Shown here in pieces: positions 1 to 5,409 of a stretch of DNA of 8,307 bases (position 1 is the stretch's first letter; each line of letters starts with the position of its first letter). The stretch is from an uncultured Gemella sp. (GTDB lineage Bacteria > Bacillota > Bacilli > Staphylococcales > Gemellaceae), in assembly GCA_947254465.1 (NCBI GenBank), contig CAMYEU010000068.1:1-8307 (forward strand), given 5' to 3'. The position numbers and the translations under genes were made by a program. The notes under the pieces are model-generated. The model saw only the letters and a program-made list of their open reading frames with translations. It was not told where the DNA came from and made no database searches.

Positions 1-43
1 ACACTGCATATCGTCGGCAGCGTCAGATGTGTATAAGAGACAG
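1..43 (+). other. Illumina Nextera read-1 adapter with i5 index (not genomic)
   Basis: Positions 11-43 match the Nextera/Tn5 read-1 adapter, ending in the 19-bp mosaic end (AGATGTGTATAAGAGACAG, 25-43). Positions 3-10 read ACTGCATA, which I recognise as an i5 index (S506), and 1-2 fit the end of the P5 oligo. This is library sequence. An apparent GTG start at 29 lies inside it, so the first five residues of the open frame there are artefactual. Confidence 0.98.
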
Positions 44-607
44 GTTTATAACACTCAAGTCCATGGGGCAGATGTTCGTATTGTTGAATCGGAAGATAAT
101 GTTGCTGAAAATGGGGAAGAAGCGGATGGTTTAATTACTAATCTTAAAAATACACCGTTGTTGATTTTTACAGCGGACTGTGTACCTATAGTTTTTTATG
201 ATAAAAAGCAAGGTGTTGTTGCCTTAGCTCATGCAGGATGGCGTGGGACATACGGAAATATTGCCGGGGAAATGGTAAATATCATGATAAATAAATATAA
301 TTGTAAGGTAGAAGATATTAAGACCATTATAGGTCCATCGGTTAGTGTTGCTAATTATGAAGTTTCTTATGATCTTATTGAGAAATTTGCCGTCTTAGAA
401 GTAGAAGGTTATTATAAAGAAATCGATGGTAAATATTATTTAGATTTATGGAAATTGAATAAAGAATTATTGAAAAAATGTGGTATACTAGAAGATAATA
501 TTAAAATTATTGATTTCTGTACGATAAGAGATAATGATAAATTCTTCTCATATAGGTTGGATAATGCTACTTCAAAACGTATTGGAACAATGATTCAATT
601 AGATTAA
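44..607 (+). CDS. pgeF: Peptidoglycan editing factor PgeF (YfiH/LACC1 family), 5'-truncated
   Basis: This is the C-terminal 187 residues of a protein that is usually about 250 residues long. The start and roughly the first 60 residues are lost because the library adapter joins at position 44. The family's metal/active-site signature is present in order: QVHG (about 59-70), ADCVPI (about 173-190) and HAGWRG (about 230-247). By homology to E. coli YfiH, the two His and the Cys bind zinc at the catalytic site. Family members act on purine nucleosides (phosphorylase/deaminase-type activity). In bacteria, PgeF keeps non-canonical amino acids such as L-Ser out of the peptidoglycan stem peptide. It is cytosolic, with no signal or membrane segment in the visible part. 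The next gene starts 26 nt after its TAA with no terminator between, so the two are probably co-transcribed. The family assignment is very secure; the physiological role is inferred from the family. Confidence 0.95.
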   Translation, partial: VYNTQVHGADVRIVESEDNVAENGEEADGLITNLKNTPLLIFTADCVPIVFYDKKQGVVALAHAGWRGTYGNIAGEMVNIMINKYNCKVEDIKTIIGPSVSVANYEVSYDLIEKFAVLEVEGYYKEIDGKYYLDLWKLNKELLKKCGILEDNIKIIDFCTIRDNDKFFSYRLDNATSKRIGTMIQLD

Positions 608-633
608 ATTCACGTAGAATAGAGGAAATTATA

Positions 634-1167
634 TTGGAAAAAGATATTAAATTAGTAGAACAAGTAGCTACATTTAAAAGATTGCCGAAAAGTGATAGTA
701 GATGGCGTGTAGCATTTTATTATATAGCGAAAGAATTCTGGGATTTAGAAGAGGTTTTTGTGATAATCGATAAAGCTCTTTATGAAGAACAAGGCCTAAA
801 AATTCCAGTTTTTAGAGAGTATAAAGAAGCGGAAGGATTCCAGATTTTTTCTAGTTATATAAAAGCGAAGGAATTCGTAGAAAAGCAAGGTGATTTATTC
901 GTTACTGGGAGTGGTGAAAAACTTATCGGTAGAATTCGTCAGGGTGCATTCAGAGAGGTTTTCGTTCCGTTTTTTGCTGAACAGAACTTCAACTATTTAC
1001 TAAATGAAGATGAAGCGCTATTTGCTGATACTTTTAAGCGACTTCTTGCGGTTATGGAAGCCAGTGAGAACTATATTGTAGATCAAGAACAAGAAGATAT
1101 GCTTAAAGCAGGTGATGTTCAAGGATTCTTCGCAGATATTTGTAAAAAATATATAGTATTAGTATAA
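634..1167 (+). CDS. Hypothetical cytosolic protein, co-transcribed with pgeF
   Basis: I do not recognise this 177-residue protein with certainty. The start is TTG at 634, chosen because AGAGG lies at 621-625 (8-nt spacing) and no ATG or GTG fits better. There is no signal peptide or membrane segment. The protein is acidic and rich in aromatic residues, with a mixed alpha/beta pattern. Residues about 55-87 (around KIPVF, then a helix ending in EFVEKQG) recall the N-terminal fold of SseB-like proteins, and a second part near GDLFVTGSGEKLIGRIRQG is glycine-rich, but this resemblance is weak. It follows pgeF in the same orientation and is followed directly by a bidirectional terminator, so it is the last gene of that operon. 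The frame, ribosome binding site and terminator make the gene itself credible. No function can be given. Confidence 0.85.
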   Translation: MEKDIKLVEQVATFKRLPKSDSRWRVAFYYIAKEFWDLEEVFVIIDKALYEEQGLKIPVFREYKEAEGFQIFSSYIKAKEFVEKQGDLFVTGSGEKLIGRIRQGAFREVFVPFFAEQNFNYLLNEDEALFADTFKRLLAVMEASENYIVDQEQEDMLKAGDVQGFFADICKKYIVLV

Positions 1168-1168
1168 A

Positions 1169-1206
1169 AAAACTTCAAACATATCACAAGGTATGTTTGA
1201 AGTTTT
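1169..1206. terminator. Bidirectional terminator between convergent genes
   Basis: Perfect 15-bp inverted repeat: AAAACTTCAAACATA (1169-1183) and its complement (1192-1206), with an 8-nt loop. The flanking A-run (1167-1172) and T-run (1203-1206, then a T-rich stretch) allow Rho-independent termination on both strands. It serves the rightward gene ending at 1167 and the leftward gene whose stop is at 1210-1212. Confidence 0.92.
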
Positions 1207-1209
1207 CGA

Positions 1210-1731
1210 TTATTTTTCTCGGAAGTAATTTATACTATAGGCTATGACTGCAAAGAATATTATAATATATAGTGTATAGCTAGTGTATTTTGTAATTTCT
1301 AAGACATTAATTAAATAACTTTGCACTGTGAATGGAATAAATAGTGCTAATATTATTGAAACTAATTTTTCTTTTCTAAATACAATAATAAGTAATATAA
1401 AAACTAGAAGTGTTATTACGAAGTATATAGCTCTAGGGATGTTTATATAATATCCATCTGGACTAGGAAATGGATTATAGTAAAAGAATATTACTGCAGA
1501 TAGTACTAATACCAAAATAATACCATTTCTTTCGTTATCTGTAATTTTGAGAATGTCTTTTATTAATAACAGGTACCCCAGAAGAAGCCATAGAAGTAAT
1601 ACTATAAATGTTATCGTCAAATTAATAATGTTTAGTTGTTTTGTCAGATCGAAATTAATTTTAAATGTGTACAAAAATGTAAAAACTAATACAAGTATGC
1701 TTAATAATATAGAATATCTTTTTGCTTTCAT
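1210..1731 (-). CDS. Hypothetical polytopic membrane protein (about six spans)
   Basis: This 173-residue, very hydrophobic protein is one I cannot assign to a family. Membrane segments by eye lie at residues about 6-24, 36-57, 69-86, 99-118, 122-144 and 149-169, joined by short loops. Charged residues cluster at the N-terminus (MKAKR), at KDILKITDNERN between spans 2 and 3, and at RKEK between spans 4 and 5, so these are probably cytoplasmic. The loop NPFPSPDGYY between spans 3 and 4 is the only distinctive polar stretch and probably faces outside. The start at 1731 is supported by GAGGT at 1736-1740, 4 nt away. It is transcribed leftward, divergent from the neighbour at 1838, from a good promoter at 1798-1826, and ends in the shared terminator at 1169-1206. 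I see no ABC, transport or enzyme motif. Confidence 0.85.
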   Translation of the reverse strand: MKAKRYSILLSILVLVFTFLYTFKINFDLTKQLNIINLTITFIVLLLWLLLGYLLLIKDILKITDNERNGIILVLVLSAVIFFYYNPFPSPDGYYINIPRAIYFVITLLVFILLIIVFRKEKLVSIILALFIPFTVQSYLINVLEITKYTSYTLYIIIFFAVIAYSINYFREK

Positions 1732-1747
1732 ATTTACCTCATGTTAG

Positions 1748-1761
1748 GCAACAATCGTTGC
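1748..1761. repeat. Small palindrome GCAAC-AATC-GTTGC in divergent promoter region
   Basis: Perfect 5-bp arms with a 4-nt loop. In the leftward transcript it sits 7 nt upstream of the Shine-Dalgarno sequence of the gene starting at 1731. On the other strand its right arm supplies part of the -35 of the promoter at 1758-1786, and it is followed by T-rich sequence. It could be an operator, a leader hairpin or an attenuating hairpin, or it could be chance. Confidence 0.4.
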
Positions 1762-1786
1762 AGATTTTTTATTTTTTTCATATAAT
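1758..1786 (+). promoter_or_regulatory. Candidate sigma-A promoter for the gene at 1838
   Basis: TTGCAG (1758-1763), a 17-nt spacer and a perfect TATAAT (1781-1786), giving a start near 1793 and a leader of about 45 nt. The -35 matches only the TTG core. It overlaps, head-on, the leftward promoter at 1798-1826. Confidence 0.5.
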
Positions 1787-1797
1787 TTATATATAGA

Positions 1798-1826
1798 ATT
1801 ATAACATTAAGATGAATTATACACAA
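1798..1826 (-). promoter_or_regulatory. Sigma-A promoter with extended -10 for the membrane gene at 1731
   Basis: On the minus strand, TTGTGT (1826-1821), a 17-nt spacer and TATAAT (1803-1798) preceded by TGT, an extended -10. Transcription should start near 1791, leaving a leader of about 60 nt. The -35 overlaps the ribosome binding site of the rightward gene at 1825-1831. Confidence 0.65.
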
Positions 1827-1837
1827 GGAGGCAGGTA

Positions 1838-2254
1838 ATGAATAGAATAAAATATAGAAAATTATATTTTTTATTTGCGATATTAGAAGCTTTATTATTA
1901 GTAATGATTTCTGGTTGGTATTATTTTTCAGAAAGGAAGATGGGAATGATAAGGCATATATTATTTAGGAATGTTTATAAATTTCCGAAATATTTCACTG
2001 ATTTTAATATAAAATTACTGATAGCAATTTTTATAGTATTCTTAATAATTCAACTTAGATTATTTATTCGTACAAAAAAATATGTATTTAGTCTTATATT
2101 AAATATATTGTTTGTTAGTTTTTCAATATTTTTTATTTTAAAATACAATGCTGATGAAATATTTATATATTATTACTTAATAATATTTTTTGTGTTATTT
2201 AATTTAATTAGATTTTTACAGTATTTAATACTGAATCACAAGAAAGAAGAATAG
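1838..2254 (+). CDS. Hypothetical small membrane protein (four spans)
   Basis: A 138-residue protein not recognised as any family. Membrane segments by eye lie at residues about 9-30, 58-77, 83-102 and 107-131. The N-terminus (MNRIKYRK) and the segments RLFIRTKKY and NHKKEE are basic or charged and mark the cytoplasmic side. Between spans 1 and 2 there is a basic stretch of about 27 residues (SERKMGMIRH onward). The start at 1838 is well supported by AAGGAGG at 1825-1831, with 6-nt spacing. The gene is markedly richer in A+T than the enzyme genes around it, as expected for a hydrophobic protein in this genome. It is divergent from the other unrecognised membrane gene. No clear terminator follows, so transcripts may run into the htrA leader. 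Confidence 0.82.
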   Translation: MNRIKYRKLYFLFAILEALLLVMISGWYYFSERKMGMIRHILFRNVYKFPKYFTDFNIKLLIAIFIVFLIIQLRLFIRTKKYVFSLILNILFVSFSIFFILKYNADEIFIYYYLIIFFVLFNLIRFLQYLILNHKKEE

Positions 2255-2284
2255 TAGATTAATTAGATGGAATGTATATTAGTA

Positions 2285-2339
2285 TTTAACTATATTTAAA
2301 TTATTCTTTAAACTTTGTTTAAGTTGATGCTGATATTAT
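2285..2339 (+). promoter_or_regulatory. htrA promoter with CiaR-box-like direct repeat and extended -10
   Basis: TTTAAA (2307-2312), 5 nt, then TTTAAG (2318-2323) matches the streptococcal CiaR consensus NTTAAG-N5-WTTAAG at all but the last base of the first half. Ten nt further on is TATTAT (2334-2339) preceded by TGA, an extended -10. There is no good -35 at the normal distance (2311-2316 reads AACTTT), as expected for an activator-dependent promoter. Two more half-sites, TTTAAC (2285-2290) and TTTAAA (2295-2300), lie upstream in near-helical phase. Known: CiaR controls htrA in pneumococcus. Inferred: a CiaR-type regulator acts here. The AT-rich background raises the chance of coincidence. 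Confidence 0.6.
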
Positions 2340-2390
2340 AAAAATATAAATAAAAAAAATTTATTCTTAAAATAATTTAAATAAGATTTA

Positions 2391-2398
2391 AAAGGAGG
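2391..2398 (+). promoter_or_regulatory. Ribosome binding site of htrA
   Basis: AAAGGAGG lies 6 nt before ATG 2405. It is a near-perfect anti-16S match and fixes the start of htrA. Confidence 0.9.
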
Positions 2399-2404
2399 AT
2401 TCTT

Positions 2405-3709
2405 ATGGAAAATCAAAATCAAATTAATGATGAGTTTGATAATCAAGAAAATTATGAAGAGGTAGGAAATTCTCAGTTTGATAATTATGAGGACTATAAA
2501 GAATTGAGTAATGAACAGGTACCTGTACAGCAGAAAAATAACTATGGGAAATTATTCCTAACGGTCTTTGCAGCGTTTGCTCTTGGAGCTACTAGTGTTT
2601 TTGGAGCGCAGGCAGTAATGGGAACTGGAAAAGCTTTAACTTCTTCAGTAACTGCTACAAAAGAAGATAAAGATAATGAAAAAATTACAGTTAATGCTAT
2701 CTCAAAAGCAAAAGATGCAGTAGTTTCAATCGTGAACTACCAAAGCAATACATCTAATAACCTAGAGTCAATCTTAGGAGGTTCTAGCAAAGCTGGGAAT
2801 GATTCTGATGATTTAAAAGCAGCTTCTAGTGGAAGTGGAGTTATCTACAAAAAAGTAGGAAATACAGCATATGTTGTTACTAATAATCATGTTGTTAATG
2901 GTGCTAAGAAGTTATCTGTTATCTTAAGTGATGGGACTAATGTAAATGCAGAAGTTGTCGGAACTGATGTTTGGACAGATCTTGCAGTATTAAAAATTAG
3001 CGGTAATAATGTAACTACAACGATGGACTTTGCTGATAGTGATAAAATCGCAGTTGGTGAAACAGCTTTTGCCATCGGCTCACCTTTAGATGTTAATTTA
3101 TCTAATACTGTTACAAAAGGAATTGTATCAGCTGTAAATAGACAAATTCCTATGGATGTTGATGGAGATGGTAAAAATGACTGGAACCAAACTGTAATCC
3201 AAACGGATGCAGCTATTAATCCGGGTAACAGTGGTGGAGCGCTAATCAATAGTGAAGGTAAACTTATCGGTATTAACGAATCTAAAATTGCTAAAGCAAC
3301 TGCAAACGTAAGTGCAGAGGGAATTGGATTCGGTATACCTTCAAATGAAGTTAAGCTTATTACTGAGCAGTTAGAACAATCAGGAAGAGTAATCCGTCCC
3401 GCTCTAGGGGTGCAATTAGTATCAGTAAATACTATTGATGGTGATACAGTTAGATCTCAATTGAACTATGATGGTAAGCAAGGGGTTGTAATACGTTATG
3501 TAGAAAACGGTGCTCCAGCAGCCCAAGCAGGATTAGAAAAATATGATGTCATTACTAAATTAAATGGTGAGGAAGTCAAGGATGTTGCAGCAGTAAGAAA
3601 ATACTTATTTGAAAAAACAAAAATTGGAGATACTGTAAAAGTAACTTATTACAGAAATGGAAAAGAACAGACAACAAACGTAGTTGTTCAAGCTCTAAAT
3701 ACAAGATAG
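2405..3709 (+). CDS. htrA: Membrane-anchored HtrA/DegP-like serine protease with PDZ domain
   Basis: This 434-residue protein degrades or refolds misfolded proteins at the outer face of the membrane. Residues 1-45 form an acidic, Asn/Gln-rich cytoplasmic tail. A single uncleaved signal anchor spans about 50-72. A Ser/Thr/Lys-rich linker leads to the trypsin-like domain (about 95-325) with the full triad: His162 (NNHVV), Asp192 (TDLAVLKI) and Ser276 in GNSGGAL. One C-terminal PDZ domain follows at about 330-430 (RPALGV, then GAPAAQAGL and GDVI-like DVITKLNG). The order of domains and the length are typical for Bacilli HtrA. Unusually, residues 251-259 (DVDGDGKND) in the loop before IQTDAAINPGNSGG look like a calcium-binding DxDxDG loop. 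The gene is monocistronic, with its own CiaR-like promoter and strong terminator. It should matter for stress survival, competence or secretion, as in streptococci, but that is inferred. Confidence 0.96.
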   Translation: MENQNQINDEFDNQENYEEVGNSQFDNYEDYKELSNEQVPVQQKNNYGKLFLTVFAAFALGATSVFGAQAVMGTGKALTSSVTATKEDKDNEKITVNAISKAKDAVVSIVNYQSNTSNNLESILGGSSKAGNDSDDLKAASSGSGVIYKKVGNTAYVVTNNHVVNGAKKLSVILSDGTNVNAEVVGTDVWTDLAVLKISGNNVTTTMDFADSDKIAVGETAFAIGSPLDVNLSNTVTKGIVSAVNRQIPMDVDGDGKNDWNQTVIQTDAAINPGNSGGALINSEGKLIGINESKIAKATANVSAEGIGFGIPSNEVKLITEQLEQSGRVIRPALGVQLVSVNTIDGDTVRSQLNYDGKQGVVIRYVENGAPAAQAGLEKYDVITKLNGEEVKDVAAVRKYLFEKTKIGDTVKVTYYRNGKEQTTNVVVQALNTR

Positions 3710-3716
3710 AATATGT

Positions 3717-3753
3717 GTGGCTTAAGATGAGGTTTTATCTTAAGTCACTTTTT
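3717..3753 (+). terminator. Rho-independent terminator of htrA
   Basis: A 12-bp stem, GTGGCTTAAGAT (3717-3728) with ATCTTAAGTCAC (3737-3748), containing one G-U pair. It has an 8-nt loop and TTTTT follows at 3749-3753. It lies just after the htrA stop. Confidence 0.92.
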
Positions 3754-3756
3754 ATT

Positions 3757-3886
3757 GTTTGAAAAATGTTCGAAATATAATAAGAGAATAATAATGAAAG
3801 TTATAAAAAATTATAATATCAAGTTTTTATATTAGAGATATATTAAATCTTTAAATTTAGAATGTTATTTATATAGTTTGAAAAAT
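3757..3886 (+). repeat. 11-bp direct repeat in the htrA-galU gap
   Basis: GTTTGAAAAAT occurs at 3757-3767 and again at 3876-3886. The second copy ends 10 nt before the galU -35. The rest of this 254-nt gap is AT-rich with no credible gene. Either copy could be a binding site, or the repeat could be chance in AT-rich DNA. Confidence 0.3.
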
Positions 3887-3896
3887 CTAGAATAAG

Positions 3897-3925
3897 TTGC
3901 CAAAATTAAAAAAATATGTTATTAT
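3897..3925 (+). promoter_or_regulatory. galU promoter (sigma-A, extended -10)
   Basis: TTGCCA (3897-3902), a 17-nt spacer and TATTAT (3920-3925), with TGT directly before it (extended -10). Transcription should begin near 3932. This rules out the in-frame ATG at 3916 as a start, because it lies within the promoter. Confidence 0.75.
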
Positions 3926-3963
3926 TAATTTGTAAAATTTTAGAAAAGAATATAGGTGAAAAC

Positions 3964-4839
3964 ATGAAAAAAGTAAGAAAAGCGATTATTCCGGCTGCAG
4001 GATATGGGACACGTTTCCTTCCTGCGACTAAAGCATTACCGAAAGAGATGTTACCTATTATCGACACTCCTACAATTCAATACATAGTAGAAGAAGCGGT
4101 AAAAGCTGGGATTGAAGATATAATTATTGTAACAGGTAAACAAAAAAGAGCTATTGAAGATCACTTTGATAGAAATGTAGAATTAGAAGTTGAATTAGAA
4201 AATAAAGGTAAGTTTGCGATGTTAGAGAAAGTTAAGTATCCAACGCAACTTGCTAACATTCACTATGTTCGTCAAAAAGAAATGGCGGGATTAGGAGATG
4301 CTATTCTAACTGCTCGTAGTTTTATAGGAGATGAGCCGTTTGCAGTATTGCTAGGTGATGATGTTGTAATTAATGATGAATATCCTGCAATCAAACAACT
4401 TATTGATAAAGCAGAAGAAACAGGATGTTCTGTAATCGGGGTTCAAACAGTTCCAGAAGATCAAACTCATAGATACGGTGTTATCGCGCCTAAGGCACAA
4501 GATGGGCATCTATATGAAGTTGAAACTTTTGTTGAAAAACCAGCTCCAGGAACAGCGCCATCTAACCAAGCAATTATGGGTAGATATGTTCTTAATCCAG
4601 GGATTTTTAAACACTTAGCTAAAAAACAAGTAGGTGTTGGTGGTGAAGTTCAATTAACAGACGCTATCCAAATGTTAAACGAAGAGGAAAATGTTTATGC
4701 ATATGACTTCCAAGGGAAACGTTATGATGTAGGAGAAACAATTGGATTTGTTAAAACTACTATTGATTTCGCGCTTAAGTCTGATTTGAAAGATGAATTA
4801 GTGCCATACTTAAAAGCTAAATTAGAAGAATTAGAATAA
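3964..4839 (+). CDS. galU: UTP--glucose-1-phosphate uridylyltransferase GalU
   Basis: This 291-residue cytosolic enzyme makes UDP-glucose and pyrophosphate from UTP and glucose-1-phosphate. UDP-glucose feeds glycolipid anchors, teichoic-acid or capsule sugars and the Leloir pathway. The nucleotidyltransferase signature AAGYGTRFLPATKALPKEM is at residues 11-29. GDD (131-133) is the metal site, VEKP is at 190-193, GGEVQLTDAI at 226-235 and YDVG at 254-257. Length and motif spacing match bacterial GalU. The start at 3964 is preferred over the upstream in-frame ATG at 3916: AGGTGA (3954-3959) lies 4 nt before 3964, the family begins at MKKVRKAIIPAAG, and 3916 falls inside the promoter. It has its own promoter (3897-3925) and terminator (4844-4874). 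No key residue is missing. Confidence 0.96.
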   Translation: MKKVRKAIIPAAGYGTRFLPATKALPKEMLPIIDTPTIQYIVEEAVKAGIEDIIIVTGKQKRAIEDHFDRNVELEVELENKGKFAMLEKVKYPTQLANIHYVRQKEMAGLGDAILTARSFIGDEPFAVLLGDDVVINDEYPAIKQLIDKAEETGCSVIGVQTVPEDQTHRYGVIAPKAQDGHLYEVETFVEKPAPGTAPSNQAIMGRYVLNPGIFKHLAKKQVGVGGEVQLTDAIQMLNEEENVYAYDFQGKRYDVGETIGFVKTTIDFALKSDLKDELVPYLKAKLEELE

Positions 4840-4843
4840 GATT

Positions 4844-4874
4844 AAAGCGATGTAAGTTTTTACATCGCTTTTTT
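4844..4874 (+). terminator. Rho-independent terminator of galU
   Basis: Perfect 12-bp stem, AAAGCGATGTAA (4844-4855) with TTACATCGCTTT (4860-4871). It has a 4-nt loop and a T-run to 4874. It begins 4 nt after the galU stop and ends 22 nt before the next start, leaving no room for a promoter between. Confidence 0.93.
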
Positions 4875-4896
4875 AAGGATTGAGAGAAGGTATGTT

Positions 4897-5367
4897 ATGA
4901 TTATTGATTATATTGGAATTTATGGAATATGTATTAGAGATAATAAACTTTTATGCATAAGAAAGGAAAGAGGGCCGTACAAAAATAGATTTGATTTGCC
5001 TGGAGGTAGCCGAAAAGAAAATGAGGGGCTGATAGAAACCTTAGTTCGAGAATTTAGTGAAGAAACGGGGTATGCAATAGAAAACTACGGGAACTGCAGA
5101 GCTTATGATGTCTTTGTAGAGGAAACTAATCGTACAGTGCATCATATTATGGTGTTTTATGATGTTAATGTTAATTTTGAACAGCAAGATGCGATTTCAG
5201 AAAAGTTAGAAGATGAACTAAATGATTCTAGTGGAATATGTTGGGTCGACTTGGAAGAATTAGACATAACGAATTCCTCGCCGCTGATTTTAAAGTTGAA
5301 ACAGGAACTTGGTAATGATGAAACTGTCTTTGAAAAGGTAGTATATAAAAATTGGGAAATATTATAA
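4897..5367 (+). CDS. Nudix hydrolase family protein
   Basis: This 156-residue protein carries a perfect Nudix box (GX5EX7REUXEEXGU) at residues 37-59: Gly37, Glu43, then REFSEETGY at 51-59. The two glutamates Glu55 and Glu56 bind the catalytic metal. The N-terminal strand region IGIYGICIRDNKLLCIRK and LPGG just before the box complete the fold. Nudix enzymes cleave nucleoside diphosphates linked to another group (NTPs, ADP-ribose, sugar nucleotides, capped RNA). The substrate cannot be told from sequence here; the VHHIMVFYDV segment is typical of small MutT/ADP-ribose-like members. The start at 4897 follows AGAAGG (4885-4890) with 6-nt spacing, and an ATG at 4892 is closed at once by TGA. It lies 57 nt after galU across a terminator, so its transcription depends on read-through or on a promoter inside galU. 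The nearness to galU may be only positional. Confidence 0.93.
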   Translation: MIIDYIGIYGICIRDNKLLCIRKERGPYKNRFDLPGGSRKENEGLIETLVREFSEETGYAIENYGNCRAYDVFVEETNRTVHHIMVFYDVNVNFEQQDAISEKLEDELNDSSGICWVDLEELDITNSSPLILKLKQELGNDETVFEKVVYKNWEIL

Positions 5368-5405
5368 AAGAACTTATCCATGAAAAAATATGGATAAGTT
5401 CTTTT
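5366..5405. terminator. Bidirectional terminator between Nudix gene and rhodanese pseudogene
   Basis: Perfect 16-bp inverted repeat, AAAAGAACTTATCCAT (5366-5381) and its complement (5390-5405), with an 8-nt loop. A-runs and T-runs at the outer ends make it work on both strands. It overlaps the Nudix stop codon and lies 4 nt from the stop of the leftward gene. Confidence 0.93.
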
Positions 5406-5409
5406 GTTA

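Noticed and set aside
1547..1747. Plus-strand open frame of 66 codons
   Set aside because: Antisense to the six-span membrane gene; basic, unstructured translation and no ribosome site.
1748..1778. Rightward terminator (GCAAC hairpin followed by T-runs)
   Set aside because: The stem is only 5 bp, the T-run does not follow directly, and no rightward gene ends there.
2887..3249. Minus-strand open frame inside htrA
   Set aside because: Shadow of the protease-domain coding sequence; no start signal and no recognisable protein.
3794..3835. Short leader peptide frame (13 codons) in the htrA-galU gap
   Set aside because: No Shine-Dalgarno sequence and no supporting promoter or attenuator; expected by chance in AT-rich DNA.
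3916..3963. Longer galU with 16 extra N-terminal residues from ATG 3916
   Set aside because: This ATG lies inside the promoter (upstream of the -10 at 3920-3925), has no ribosome site, and the family starts at MKKVRKAIIP (3964).
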